A stretch of 40,163 bases of DNA from Akkermansia muciniphila (GTDB lineage: Bacteria > Verrucomicrobiota > Verrucomicrobiia > Verrucomicrobiales > Akkermansiaceae), in the NCBI GenBank assembly GCA_945890645.1, contig CAMDCV010000037.1, positions 1 to 40,163 on the forward strand, read 5' to 3'. The stretch's first letter is position 1. Each line of letters begins with the position of its first letter. A program made the translations under genes and the position numbers. Of this stretch, positions 17,609-26,172 are shown one piece after another. The notes below the pieces were generated by a model that was given only the letters and a program-made list of their open reading frames with translations, was not told where the DNA came from and did not search any database.

Positions 17609-19363
17609 TTAGCCAAGCGGCACGCGTGCTTCGGGCAAGCGCACCTTCGATGGTTTTTTTGGTCCAATCAAACTCAAAGCAAAAGTCAATATGCCAATCC
17701 TTCCAGCAAACATCGTCAGCGTGATGACCAACTTGGAGGGATCGCTCAGGGACATCGTCAATCCACGACTCAGTCCAACCGTACCAAAAGCACTAATACA
17801 CTCGAAAATCACATCCGCACTTGCCGCCAGCGGATTAAATTTCCCAACGAGAAAACTCGCCATCCCTACCCATATCAAGCACAGCGCGAGAGTCGCCAGA
17901 CTGCGCTCCACCGCATCGCGTGAGGCACGACGGTCCCACAGTTGCAAATCTCGCTGACCCGTGAGAATGCGCCGCATTTCTAACACAATGATCGCGAAAG
18001 TTGTCGTCTTAATGCCACCCGCTGTGCCGCCTGGGTTGCCGCCAATCGCCATCAATACACAACTTAGCACCAATGCCGATGTGCCGTGATCGCCAAACGC
18101 AGAGATGTTGAATCCCGCCGTTCTCGTAGTGACCGAATTGAAAAGCGATTCCCATGGGGAAAGCCCGCTCAACCAATAGCCTAACATGCCAAAACACAGC
18201 AACCACAACGTGGTGGTCGCCGCCAGACGGCAATGCACGCTCAATCGTGGCAGCGGCTTGCGTTCCTTTTTATACCGGCGGCGCAGCCAAGCCGTGGTGT
18301 AGCGCGACAGTTCCGTGATGAGAGCGAATCCAAATCCACCCAGTACGATTAATACCATCACAATGGTATGCACCGCATAGTTGTCTTTTACGAACGGATG
18401 CATGAGTCCATCGCCATAGGTCGAGAAGCCCGCATTACAAAACGCGGAAATTCCATGAAAAACACAGTCCCACCACAACTCCGGCGAGTTTCCGTGTGAT
18501 GGCGCCCAGTAGATGCGCAATAGCACGATACCAATCAGCTCTATCAATAATGTCGCCCCTATGATGTGCCAGACGAAATTCCCCACACGCCCCATGTTTT
18601 CCTCACTTAGCAAGTCACGCAATGCCACGCGATCGCGCAAATTAATCCCCTGCCCCGCAACTAGGGCGAGAAAGTAAGTCAAGGTCATCACGCCCAACCC
18701 ACCAATCTGAATCAATACTAACAAAATCGCCTGACCCGTAAACGTCAGTTGCATTTCGACATTCACCGACGACAAACCTGTTACACACACCGCGCTCGTG
18801 CTCATAAAAAGCGCGTCTACCGCACCCACTCCCGCAGGGGAGGCATTGGGCGTCATCAACAAACCTGCTCCGAATAAAATTACGATGGCGAAGCTCAGCA
18901 CACCAATCAATCCCGGCGGCATGCGGTTGAACCAGCGTTGGTCACGCATGATACGAATCAACCGCACCGCCGTGGGCAAAATCAGCGTTAACTGCACCAC
19001 ACCCATCGCAATGTATGGCACCGACTGCGGTGGAAAAATAATTTTCAATATGGGCCCTAATTGCTCACCAAATAGCAATTGCAAGCCTGCAAGAATCGGC
19101 AACGCCAATAATATCATGCCACGCCAAAAATGTTCCGGCTTTCTCTCAAGAAGATTCAGACACAGTTCCACGAGTGCTGCCACCGCCACCATCAACCAAG
19201 TAACCCAGCGAATCCATGACAGCACTTGTCGCGATACGGGCCAGCCAATCTCCCAGATCAATGTCACGAGCGCAAGACATCCACAAAAAGCCGCCGCAAA
19301 CAACAATCGCCTGGTCCAGACACTGCGTTCATCAATGGTCAAGTTCGTTGCGAACCAAGGCAC
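17609..19363 (-). CDS. Trk/Ktr potassium uptake channel subunit (TrkH/KtrB family)
   Basis: This 584-residue membrane protein contains the four pore-loop repeats of the family: TSAVCVTGLSSVN, GISAFCNAGFSTYG, NSVTTRTAGFNIS and ISAFGTVGLSRGL. Each carries the selectivity-filter glycine. An N-terminal extension of about 150 residues with four or so extra helices precedes the channel domain, which is longer than typical KtrB. The start is GTG at 19363; an in-frame stop lies shortly upstream and no Shine-Dalgarno sequence is seen. It transports K+ (possibly with Na+) across the inner membrane and pairs with the adjacent RCK subunit. Confidence 0.92.
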   Translation of the reverse strand: MPWFATNLTIDERSVWTRRLLFAAAFCGCLALVTLIWEIGWPVSRQVLSWIRWVTWLMVAVAALVELCLNLLERKPEHFWRGMILLALPILAGLQLLFGEQLGPILKIIFPPQSVPYIAMGVVQLTLILPTAVRLIRIMRDQRWFNRMPPGLIGVLSFAIVILFGAGLLMTPNASPAGVGAVDALFMSTSAVCVTGLSSVNVEMQLTFTGQAILLVLIQIGGLGVMTLTYFLALVAGQGINLRDRVALRDLLSEENMGRVGNFVWHIIGATLLIELIGIVLLRIYWAPSHGNSPELWWDCVFHGISAFCNAGFSTYGDGLMHPFVKDNYAVHTIVMVLIVLGGFGFALITELSRYTTAWLRRRYKKERKPLPRLSVHCRLAATTTLWLLCFGMLGYWLSGLSPWESLFNSVTTRTAGFNISAFGDHGTSALVLSCVLMAIGGNPGGTAGGIKTTTFAIIVLEMRRILTGQRDLQLWDRRASRDAVERSLATLALCLIWVGMASFLVGKFNPLAASADVIFECISAFGTVGLSRGLTMSLSDPSKLVITLTMFAGRIGILTFALSLIGPKKPSKVRLPEARVPLG

Positions 19364-19523
19364 GAACGAAGCATATGACTGTCAGTAACCGAATACAAGC
19401 ACAAAGCCGACAGTTGCGGTCGCGTCACTCCTCCATGCCGAATACTTTTATATCATTGCAAAAAACGACTTGTGATCAGGCATGCCATATTAAACAGAAT
19501 TTTTCAAAATTTCTTTGGATGGA

Positions 19524-20174
19524 TCATTTCTTTTCATTCCATGATCGATTCCGATAGACACTCTCACAACGTTCTTCCATCCACGTAACATTTGGCTCTA
19601 ACGAAATCCTATTTACTTCCTGCGACAACATTCTGGCAAGTCTTTCCCCTCGTCCTTCCGCTAATCCACTCACTTGCAACGAACCTTGATGCAATAGTCC
19701 CTGCTTGCCACGACGCTGACCAGCACCGGCGATTTTTTTTCCGTTATCAGCCACCAGATCATACACCACTGGACAAACAAAGCACTCTTCGCTCGGGTCG
19801 TCCGACTCCTGCGACACAAGTTCGCAATCAATCTTCTCTGCACACAAAGCCTCCCGTATCGCCAGATGAATCATCCGATAACTCTCCGCACCAGGCAACT
19901 CCGCAAGTCCAAATCCACGCGGCACCACCAACGTATAAGTCCAGTCCTCACGATGATCCACCACGCCACCGCCCGTGGGCCGACGCACAAAATCACGCCC
20001 CTCTGGCACGGCAGTCGAACTACTAAAATAACCGATGCTCATCCATTCGCCCTGCCAGCGATAGACTCGCAAGGTCGGTATAGTAGCGTTTTGCCACAGC
20101 CAATCATCGATCGCCATATTGATCGGACCATCATGCGGCACGGCATCGTTCCAGAGCATGAGTTCAGCAAGCAC
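19524..20174 (-). CDS. Lipoate-protein ligase A-like protein
   Basis: This 216-residue protein belongs to the biotin/lipoate ligase fold. The conserved RRPTGGGVV motif near residues 65-73 and the KKIAGAGQRR segment with the catalytic-type Lys are both present, followed by LLHQGSLQV. It lacks the C-terminal accessory domain of E. coli LplA, as in minimal ligases or octanoyl transferases. It may transfer lipoate or octanoate to E2/GcvH domains, and the exact reaction cannot be told from sequence. The start used is GTG at 20174; an ATG five codons later (20159) is a real alternative. It is divergent from the CbiX gene. Confidence 0.85.
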   Translation of the reverse strand: MLAELMLWNDAVPHDGPINMAIDDWLWQNATIPTLRVYRWQGEWMSIGYFSSSTAVPEGRDFVRRPTGGGVVDHREDWTYTLVVPRGFGLAELPGAESYRMIHLAIREALCAEKIDCELVSQESDDPSEECFVCPVVYDLVADNGKKIAGAGQRRGKQGLLHQGSLQVSGLAEGRGERLARMLSQEVNRISLEPNVTWMEERCESVYRNRSWNEKK

Positions 20175-20244
20175 GCGGCGATCTCACACCTTTTTTTCCT
20201 CATCCGCAATTATCATTTTACAAACGCGCTTTCCTCTCTCCATT

Positions 20245-21069
20245 ATGCCCAAGATGTCCATCGCTCCTAAGCCAAACGCCGCCCTTTTCATCGCCGGTCA
20301 TGGATCCACCGAGAATCCCGATTCCTCCGTGCCCTACTTCGAGCACGCCGACGAAATCCGCAATCGCGGCCTCTTTGCCGAAGTCCACTGCATATTCTGG
20401 AAAGAAGAGCCATCGTTTCGCGAGGCGTGTTATCTCACGGATTGCGAGGAAATTTACGTTGTGCCAGACTTCATCAGCGAGGGCTACTTCACACAAGATG
20501 TTATCCCCCGTGAACTCGAACTCACCGGTCCTACAAGCACTGTGCGGGGAAAAACGTATCACTATTGTGCGCCCGTGGGCATCCATCCATCAATGACGCA
20601 ACTCCTCCTTCGCCGTGCGCGCGAAGTCGCGCCCGACATCGACCCAAGCGAGACAACACTCATCGTCGTCGGCCACGGCACCAATCTCAATGCTAATAGC
20701 ACCAAAGCGATCAAAGATCAATGCGAGCAACTTCGCCAAGCCGGTTATGCCACCGTGCTCGATACCTACATGGAAGAGCAACCCTTCATCGCCGATTGGC
20801 ACAAACTCGCCACGACGCCGAACGTAGTCGTAGTGCCATTTTTCATCGCCGATGGACTGCATTCATTTCAAGACATCCCCGTGCTTCTCGGCATCGAATC
20901 CGAAGTCGGCGCCGCCGCCAGTCAGCGCGAAGTGTTCCGTCATAACCCGCACGAGCTCCACGGTCGCAAGCTTTACTACTCCTCCGCCATCGGCACCGAG
21001 CGACTCATCGCCGATGTGATTCTTGATCAAATTCACGACTTCGACCAACAACACAAATCTTCTCTATGA
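20245..21069 (+). CDS. CbiX/SirB-type chelatase
   Basis: The protein is 274 residues from the ATG at 20245; longer in-frame starts lie in the divergent promoter region and add non-conserved residues. It contains two similar halves. The first has FIAGHGSTENP near its start and the second has LIVVGHGTNLN near residue 135. This is the layout of long CbiX/SirB chelatases, which insert Co2+ or Fe2+ into sirohydrochlorin during cobalamin or siroheme synthesis. The metal cannot be determined here, because no other tetrapyrrole genes are adjacent. The stop overlaps the next gene as ATGA, and that gene encodes the Fe-S domain that is fused to CbiX in DR2241-type proteins. Confidence 0.85.
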   Translation: MPKMSIAPKPNAALFIAGHGSTENPDSSVPYFEHADEIRNRGLFAEVHCIFWKEEPSFREACYLTDCEEIYVVPDFISEGYFTQDVIPRELELTGPTSTVRGKTYHYCAPVGIHPSMTQLLLRRAREVAPDIDPSETTLIVVGHGTNLNANSTKAIKDQCEQLRQAGYATVLDTYMEEQPFIADWHKLATTPNVVVVPFFIADGLHSFQDIPVLLGIESEVGAAASQREVFRHNPHELHGRKLYYSSAIGTERLIADVILDQIHDFDQQHKSSL

Positions 21070-21746
21070 CTCAGATCGATTGGCTCAAACAACTCCTCGA
21101 CCAAGGCTTCCATCGCATCGGTCAGATCGAAGTTTTTCTCGCTCCTGCCCCAGCGGGAACTTACTGGCTCTGCCATGAAAGTGATCGCGATGCCGTCATC
21201 GAAACCAACGGAGATCCGGCGGATTTCCTCATCACCAGCGATCCCTATCAAGCGCGCGAGATTTCCACCTACTCCCTCGAAAACGAATACCGCTTCACCA
21301 AAGGTCAAACGAATCTGCGCAGTGGCTGGTTGATGAAACTCCATGGTCTCGCGGATGTGCTCGCAGCTATCGATGGCTTTTATCCCGCCTGCTTCGGCTT
21401 GTGGGTAGCGCAGCAGCGCAATGTGTTAGAAGTGCAAAACTTACGCGATAAACTCAACCGCCAAACTGGCATGTATCGTTTCGCCCGCAGCATTAGCGAT
21501 GAAGGAGCGCAACAACTCGTGCAAGAAGTTTGCGGACCCGCTCACCAATGCGCGAAAAAAATCCTCTGGCAGCTCGATGAAAATACGCCACTCGCCGATA
21601 GCGAGGCATCCCGATTCAACGGCATCGGCAGTGGACTCAGCGAACCGCAGGCGATTCCCTTGCTCTGCCGCGAAGCCTGCAATCACTTCGTAGCCGAATG
21701 CCGCAAAGCCTCCAAGCGAGAATTCGAAGCCAAAGCCCAGTCGTGA
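21066..21746 (+). CDS. DR2241-like Fe-S cluster-binding protein
   Basis: This 226-residue protein resembles the C-terminal part of Deinococcus DR2241. It has a stabilising domain in the first half and a cysteine-bearing 4Fe-4S domain in the second. Candidate ligands occur as CGPAHQCAKK near residues 157-166 and CREACNHFVAEC near residues 200-211. In DR2241-type proteins this module follows a CbiX domain in one chain. Here the two are separate genes joined by a 4-base ATGA overlap, and this gene in turn overlaps nadD by 4 bases (GTGA). A redox or regulatory role for the chelatase is inferred from the family; the activity is not established. Confidence 0.7.
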   Translation: MTQIDWLKQLLDQGFHRIGQIEVFLAPAPAGTYWLCHESDRDAVIETNGDPADFLITSDPYQAREISTYSLENEYRFTKGQTNLRSGWLMKLHGLADVLAAIDGFYPACFGLWVAQQRNVLEVQNLRDKLNRQTGMYRFARSISDEGAQQLVQEVCGPAHQCAKKILWQLDENTPLADSEASRFNGIGSGLSEPQAIPLLCREACNHFVAECRKASKREFEAKAQS

Positions 21747-22318
21747 ATTCCAAGGCCCGCATCGCCCTCTTCGGTGGCACCTTTGACCCGGTGCACGAAG
21801 GGCATATGCACATCGCCCGGCTCGCCCATCAGCAAGCGCAGCTCGATGAAGTCATTTTCCTGCCATGCCAGCAGTCGCCGCATAAAAGTGCCCACAGTCA
21901 GGCATCGATGGACGACCGCATCGCCATGCTACAGCTCGCCACCGCCGATGAACCCTGGATGCGCGTGGACAATTACGAAGCCACCACCTCCTCTCCCTCC
22001 TACAGCTATCGCACCGTCGTACATTTTGTCGAAAAAAATCCTGACACCGATTGGTTCTGGCTCATGGGCTGCGACCAATGGCTCGCCCTGCCGCAGTGGA
22101 AGCACCCTGATATTCTCGCCAGTCATCTCACCTTTCTCGTTTTCAGTCGCATCGAAACTCCCCAGCCCCGCGAGGGCTACCGCATGCAGCATCTGTTAGG
22201 CGATCACCCCGCGTCCGCAACAGCACTGCGCGATCCTAAAAGTGCGCATCATTTGCATGCAGACTGGCTATCTCCTGCTGTTCTAGAATACATTCATTCA
22301 AATGGTCTTTATCGATGA
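21743..22318 (+). CDS. nadD: Nicotinate-nucleotide adenylyltransferase
   Basis: This 191-residue enzyme adenylates nicotinate mononucleotide in NAD synthesis. The family motif GGTFDPVHEGHMHIA is at the start and SPSYSYRTVVHF, with the substrate-binding residues, is in the middle, followed by FWLMGCDQWLALPQW. The GTG at 21743 is chosen because it overlaps the stop of the DR2241-like gene as GTGA and puts the Rossmann motif about 9 residues from the N terminus. An upstream ATG at 21698 would add 15 residues that overlap the previous gene. The usual partner rsfS is in the same window but 17 kb away. Confidence 0.93.
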   Translation: MNSKARIALFGGTFDPVHEGHMHIARLAHQQAQLDEVIFLPCQQSPHKSAHSQASMDDRIAMLQLATADEPWMRVDNYEATTSSPSYSYRTVVHFVEKNPDTDWFWLMGCDQWLALPQWKHPDILASHLTFLVFSRIETPQPREGYRMQHLLGDHPASATALRDPKSAHHLHADWLSPAVLEYIHSNGLYR

Positions 22319-22400
22319 CGCCCCCTTGATCCGTAAATTTATCGATTTTGCCACGCTTCTCCGCTTGCCAAGAGAAGCATCAGGCGGTAAGACTTGCCTC

Positions 22401-23180
22401 ATGCGAAAAGTCATCTTCTTCCTCTCCTTCATCGGTGTTGCGCTTTCGGTACAATCTCTGAGCGCACAAGCGGTATCCCCTACGGAGCCTAGGACTGATA
22501 AAACACCAGAATACTCGGAGGAGATGAAGGAATTCACCAACCTTCCCGAGCAAAAGCGCTTCGACTACATCAAACGCGTCCAAGAGGCGAATCGCTTATT
22601 CAATCAGAAACGCATTTTTGAGGCCTTCTCCGAGATCGACGATGCGCGCAAAATTTTCGACAAAAATGCGGACGTTTTCAACCTTATGGGCAGTTGCTAT
22701 GTTGAATTCCGTGACTTCAATAAAGCTTCCACATTTTATCAAAAAGCTCTCGACCTGGCCCCCAAATCTTCCATCATTCATTTTAACGTCGCAGAACTAG
22801 AGTTTGTCACTCGCAAGTGGAAGTCCTGTCTTGAGAAGATGACCCACGTCCTTACTCTTCTGCCCAAAGACGAAACCGTTACGCGACGCCTCGTCGAAAT
22901 GAAAATCCTACTTTGCCACATCGCCCTCGGGCAAAACGACGAAGCCGACCAATGGGCAAAGAAATACGATCCCTTGCTCGACGACAGTCCCTATTATTAT
23001 TACGCACAAGCAGCGCTTTTTTACCGTGAAAAAAACCTGATCAAAGCCGAGGAATACTTGCAAATGGCAAACCGCGTCTTTGGGAATCCCGCGATCATCG
23101 CCCCCTGGCAGGATACATTGATCGAGTTTGGCTACATTTCTAGCTACTACGGTGGCGACTCAGAAACGAAGCAAGAGTAA
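22401..23180 (+). CDS. Secreted TPR-repeat protein
   Basis: The 259-residue product from the ATG at 22401 has a signal peptide (RKVIFFLSFIGVALSVQSLSAQA). The longer frame from 22302 would overlap nadD and bury the signal, so it was not used. The mature part holds tetratricopeptide-like helical pairs, for example ADVFNLMGSCYVEFRDFNKA followed by FYQKALDLAPKS, and a further repeat near KAEEYLQMANRVF. No enzymatic domain is visible. It probably acts as a periplasmic scaffold. It ends only 5 bases from the convergent folB. Confidence 0.75.
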   Translation: MRKVIFFLSFIGVALSVQSLSAQAVSPTEPRTDKTPEYSEEMKEFTNLPEQKRFDYIKRVQEANRLFNQKRIFEAFSEIDDARKIFDKNADVFNLMGSCYVEFRDFNKASTFYQKALDLAPKSSIIHFNVAELEFVTRKWKSCLEKMTHVLTLLPKDETVTRRLVEMKILLCHIALGQNDEADQWAKKYDPLLDDSPYYYYAQAALFYREKNLIKAEEYLQMANRVFGNPAIIAPWQDTLIEFGYISSYYGGDSETKQE

Positions 23181-23185
23181 CACTC

Positions 23186-23536
23186 TCAACAATTTTTTTC
23201 GGCCACAACCGCCACAGCACGTGTCTGTGGAAGAATGAATTTTTCAATCGTAACTTTGGCACTCTGTAGCGGATAGTTCGCCATAAGAAAATCCACCGCA
23301 TCTACGGCTAAAGTCTCGATCAAGCGCCGCGGTCGGGCACACGCCAATGACTCAAGCTCAGCCACTACCGCAGCGTAATCTATGGTCCGCGTAATATCGT
23401 CGTTCAATTGCCCCCAGTCCGCCAGTGGTTCGAGCAGAACATGAAGCAAAAGCTCCTGCGCCAAGGCCAATTCATCATCGGGCACGCCCACATGGCAACG
23501 GATGCGAAGCCCATCGATCACAATCTGCTGTCTCAT
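23186..23536 (-). CDS. folB: Dihydroneopterin aldolase
   Basis: This 116-residue protein has the FolB pattern: IVIDGLRIRCHVGVPDDEL at the N terminus (with the pterin-binding region), DYAAVVAELESLA in the middle, LIETLAVDAVDFLM with the Glu that anchors the pterin, and a C-terminal strand with the catalytic-type Lys (VTIEKF). It catalyses conversion of 7,8-dihydroneopterin to 6-hydroxymethyl-dihydropterin in folate synthesis. Its ATG overlaps the stop of the HAD hydrolase gene, and it is the last gene of a four-gene unit. Confidence 0.88.
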   Translation of the reverse strand: MRQQIVIDGLRIRCHVGVPDDELALAQELLLHVLLEPLADWGQLNDDITRTIDYAAVVAELESLACARPRRLIETLAVDAVDFLMANYPLQSAKVTIEKFILPQTRAVAVVAEKNC

Positions 23537-24171
23537 GATATGGATGAGGTTCGCTGTTCCATAAGAGTGCGGAATTCCAATAAATCATTCATCAACCAAT
23601 CAGGTTCACAAGCTTCCAACACCTCGCGATGCGTGTATCCGGTTAGTAACGCGACACTAGAGACCCCACCGTGCTTGGCAGTGACCACGTCGTGAATCAT
23701 ATCGCCCAGATAAGCCGTTTGGTGCAAAGCCAGTTGATGCTGTGCTAAGATACCACCAATGACTTCACGTTTGTCGAGTACACCAGAGTAAGTAGCTTCG
23801 AAATAATGGCGCATGCCAAGCTCATCAAGTTGTAGCTCAAATGTGCCGCGATCCATACTCGTCAGCACGAAGCAACGGATGCCATTGTCTCGACACCAGT
23901 CCAACTTTTCCCTTGCATGGGGCAGCACCGTGACGGGCACCTGAGACTCGGCAAAAGCACGACGGAAATGATGTTCCAGATCCTCCAAGCGTATACCCGG
24001 CAGATGTTCCTCGTAAAATTCCGAGTAGGGCAAACGAAACAATCGACGGAACTCGTCACGATCCAAAGGCGAACGACCATGAATCGCAAAGACTGCGTTG
24101 GTAGCTTCCAGCGTGGGCCCCATGTCATCGACCAAAGTGCCTGACCAGTCAAAGATAAGATTTTGATACAT
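23533..24171 (-). CDS. HAD-family hydrolase (phosphoglycolate phosphatase-like)
   Basis: This 212-residue protein has a HAD core with a helical cap. Motif I is FDWSGTLVDD near residues 7-16, motif II is the Thr/Ser of CFVLTSMD, motif III is the Lys of LDKRE, and motif IV is LGDMIHD. The usual DxDGT reads DWSGT, so the second, acid/base Asp is a Ser. HAD subgroups with DWNGT or DWAGT are known and have altered chemistry. The substrate is unknown. The gene lies between the DciA-like gene (11-base gap) and folB (ATGA overlap); a role in dephosphorylating a pterin precursor is possible but is only inferred from context. Confidence 0.85.
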   Translation of the reverse strand: MYQNLIFDWSGTLVDDMGPTLEATNAVFAIHGRSPLDRDEFRRLFRLPYSEFYEEHLPGIRLEDLEHHFRRAFAESQVPVTVLPHAREKLDWCRDNGIRCFVLTSMDRGTFELQLDELGMRHYFEATYSGVLDKREVIGGILAQHQLALHQTAYLGDMIHDVVTAKHGGVSSVALLTGYTHREVLEACEPDWLMNDLLEFRTLMEQRTSSIS

Positions 24172-24182
24172 AAAAATAGGTG

Positions 24183-24554
24183 TTACCCAACGGATATACG
24201 CAGGGACTGGATTTTATCATTGCCAGCTGCCTGCTGGATTTTTGCGAGCAAGCTGCCACGCATTTGTTCCAAATGGAATCGCATGGATGGCTGCGTGACT
24301 CGAATTGTGAGACATCCTCTCTTCAATGAAACCGGCACGCTTCCCTTGGCGATGAATTCCCCCGCTAGCTCACTCCAGATTTCCTGCAAGCGTTGTTCTT
24401 CCATGCCATCAGCCAATCCGGCCAGTCGCACAATCTCCGCCACAAAATCCGAGGCCCGATGGACGTTCGCATTGAGATCAAGAGCGTCATCGACCCCATG
24501 CCACTCGCGCCGGACTTGACGGCGCATTAGCTCTTGGGGCGAAAGTCGTTTCAT
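24183..24554 (-). CDS. DUF721/DciA-like protein
   Basis: This 123-residue protein resembles the DUF721 family. Its signature is in the second half: LQEIWSELAGEFIAKGSVPV, then a short strand GCLTIRV followed by PSMRFHLEQMRGSLLAKI. DciA in many bacteria helps load the replicative helicase DnaB. The N-terminal 45 residues are basic and Arg-rich (MRRQVRREWHG). No dnaA, dnaN or gyrB lies nearby, so replication is not supported by context. It starts 3 bases after the ferredoxin gene. Confidence 0.75.
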   Translation of the reverse strand: MKRLSPQELMRRQVRREWHGVDDALDLNANVHRASDFVAEIVRLAGLADGMEEQRLQEIWSELAGEFIAKGSVPVSLKRGCLTIRVTQPSMRFHLEQMRGSLLAKIQQAAGNDKIQSLRISVG

Positions 24555-24557
24555 GGT

Positions 24558-24791
24558 TTACTGTCCGTCCTCGCCGATCGCCTCCACGGGGCATCCCTCC
24601 ATGGCCTCACGGCATTGTTCTTCTTCTTCCGAGGACTCCGGCTGCTTGTAGACATACGAATAGCCTTCATCGTCGGAGCGGGTGAAATTCTTAGGAGCCG
24701 TCTCACGGCAAAGATCGCAATCGATGCATTGACTATCGACATAAAATTTTCCGATTACGTTCTCTTTGTTACGATCTTCTCTGTCTGCCAT
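24558..24791 (-). CDS. Small 4Fe-4S ferredoxin
   Basis: The 77-residue protein from the ATG at 24791 is preferred over a longer 94-residue frame, because its start ahead of the acidic MADREDR segment gives the usual ferredoxin length. The cysteines are C22, C25 and C28 (CIDCDLC) and C67 in EGCPVEAI, making one 4Fe-4S site. An additional Cys60 may form a disulfide or be a spare ligand. The protein is very acidic (SSEEEEQ), as expected for electron carriers. It is the first gene of the ferredoxin-dciA-HAD-folB unit. Confidence 0.87.
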   Translation of the reverse strand: MADREDRNKENVIGKFYVDSQCIDCDLCRETAPKNFTRSDDEGYSYVYKQPESSEEEEQCREAMEGCPVEAIGEDGQ

Positions 24792-24916
24792 GGCGATAAT
24801 GTTTTGCTGCGTTTCAATCGCCTGAAATTGACGATCTTGCAACCAGATTTTTCGATTTTCTCTTTCCTCTTGAGCTTTCCCGCTTTATCTTTTTCCTTCC
24901 TTCCTCACAATTCTCT

Positions 24917-26164
24917 ATGGACGAACCACATTCTGATCCTCCCGCGCAAAAAAATGATCGCTCTCAGAAAAGTGACGGTATTCCGCGGCATAGGACAAGT
25001 CTATCGATAGAAACAGACCTTTGGAATCTGGATGACGAACTGCCAACGGCCCGCGAAATCACTTCAGCAGAACAAGTAGCATCCCACGAAGTACCGGATG
25101 ACAAACCAATCGTCCGTATACAAAAGGGTACGGTCAATCGAGCATTGCCGCCCGTAATGCCGATGACACCGATTGTAGCGCAGGAAATATCCCCTAAACC
25201 ACGAGAGAGTGAATTGGGATCCATAGACAGAGGGAAAGTCGAGCCGCCATTACGTTCTGGTAAAAACCCACACAAAGGCGTTGGTTTGACGGAGGAAGCC
25301 ATATGGGATGATTTTGACTTTGATTATACCGCCACTCAAGCGCCAGAACTGCCGGATGTTGTGGAGCCCCCTATCGTCGAATCTGTCGCAGAGACTGAAA
25401 CGAAACCCGCCTTCTATCGCAAAGAACCGATCGCTGTCGCAGCGAAAATTGAAACGCCGCCAGAAGTCGCAGTGCCGGAAATCAAGGAGTCGAATATAGC
25501 CTCTACTTTCGAAGACGAACTGACTCCTTCTTCTAATAGCGATCTGTTCGATAGTGAAACCGCATCCAGCGATCGACCATCGGATGCGCCGAGCTTGCAA
25601 ATCCAAAAGTTTTCTGGCGTCGAGAAAATCGCTTCGCTGGCATTCCTTGCTTTATTGATTGGTGGTGCGTTTCTTGGCCTGCAGCTCTTCCGCAGCAATG
25701 TGAAAGCACAAGAAGATCCCTATGCCATGCCGGATTTCCCGATCAAAGGCGCTATTGCACAAGTGGATAAATCCACGACCTACTGGCGCGCTCCCATCCG
25801 CGAGGGTCCTGACGCCGACCCGACCCAGCGAGACGTAACGCTCATTCCTGTGATCGATATTACACTCGACGACACCTTTTCCAAAAGTGGAGTCTTGCGT
25901 GTCATTTTCTACAACGAAGTTGGCACGATCACCGGTGATATCATCACACGTGAGTTTAGCAACAGCCGCTTTGAACAGAATGGCGCATCGACTCTACCCT
26001 TTTCCTCGACTTCGGGGTTTTCTAGCTTTGGCGAGCAGGAAGCCTATCGCGCCAATCTTGGAAAACCCTGGACGATCAAGGTTTTTGAAGGGCCTCACGC
26101 CGATGCACCAAGTTCTTCGTTCTTGCTGTTGTTTAGTACACCGATCTCTACCGAACGAAAATAA
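24917..26164 (+). CDS. Unknown single-pass membrane protein
   Basis: I do not recognise this 415-residue protein. Residues 1-230 are hydrophilic, Pro/Glu/Ser-rich and probably disordered. One hydrophobic helix (KIASLAFLALLIGGAFLGLQ) lies near residues 235-256. The remaining 155 residues look folded, with beta-type segments such as SGVLRVIFYNEVGTITGD and PWTIKVFEGPHA. The likely topology puts the disordered part in the cytoplasm and the folded part outside. It starts about 125 bases from the divergent ferredoxin gene and ends 8 bases before hemQ, so the two may be cotranscribed. Confidence 0.65.
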   Translation: MDEPHSDPPAQKNDRSQKSDGIPRHRTSLSIETDLWNLDDELPTAREITSAEQVASHEVPDDKPIVRIQKGTVNRALPPVMPMTPIVAQEISPKPRESELGSIDRGKVEPPLRSGKNPHKGVGLTEEAIWDDFDFDYTATQAPELPDVVEPPIVESVAETETKPAFYRKEPIAVAAKIETPPEVAVPEIKESNIASTFEDELTPSSNSDLFDSETASSDRPSDAPSLQIQKFSGVEKIASLAFLALLIGGAFLGLQLFRSNVKAQEDPYAMPDFPIKGAIAQVDKSTTYWRAPIREGPDADPTQRDVTLIPVIDITLDDTFSKSGVLRVIFYNEVGTITGDIITREFSNSRFEQNGASTLPFSSTSGFSSFGEQEAYRANLGKPWTIKVFEGPHADAPSSSFLLLFSTPISTERK

Positions 26165-26172
26165 TATTTTTT

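Noticed and set aside
19364-19523. Possible c-di-AMP (ydaO-type) riboswitch before the KtrB-type gene
   Set aside because: The 160-base leader shows none of the conserved motifs or the two-domain fold expected of this riboswitch.
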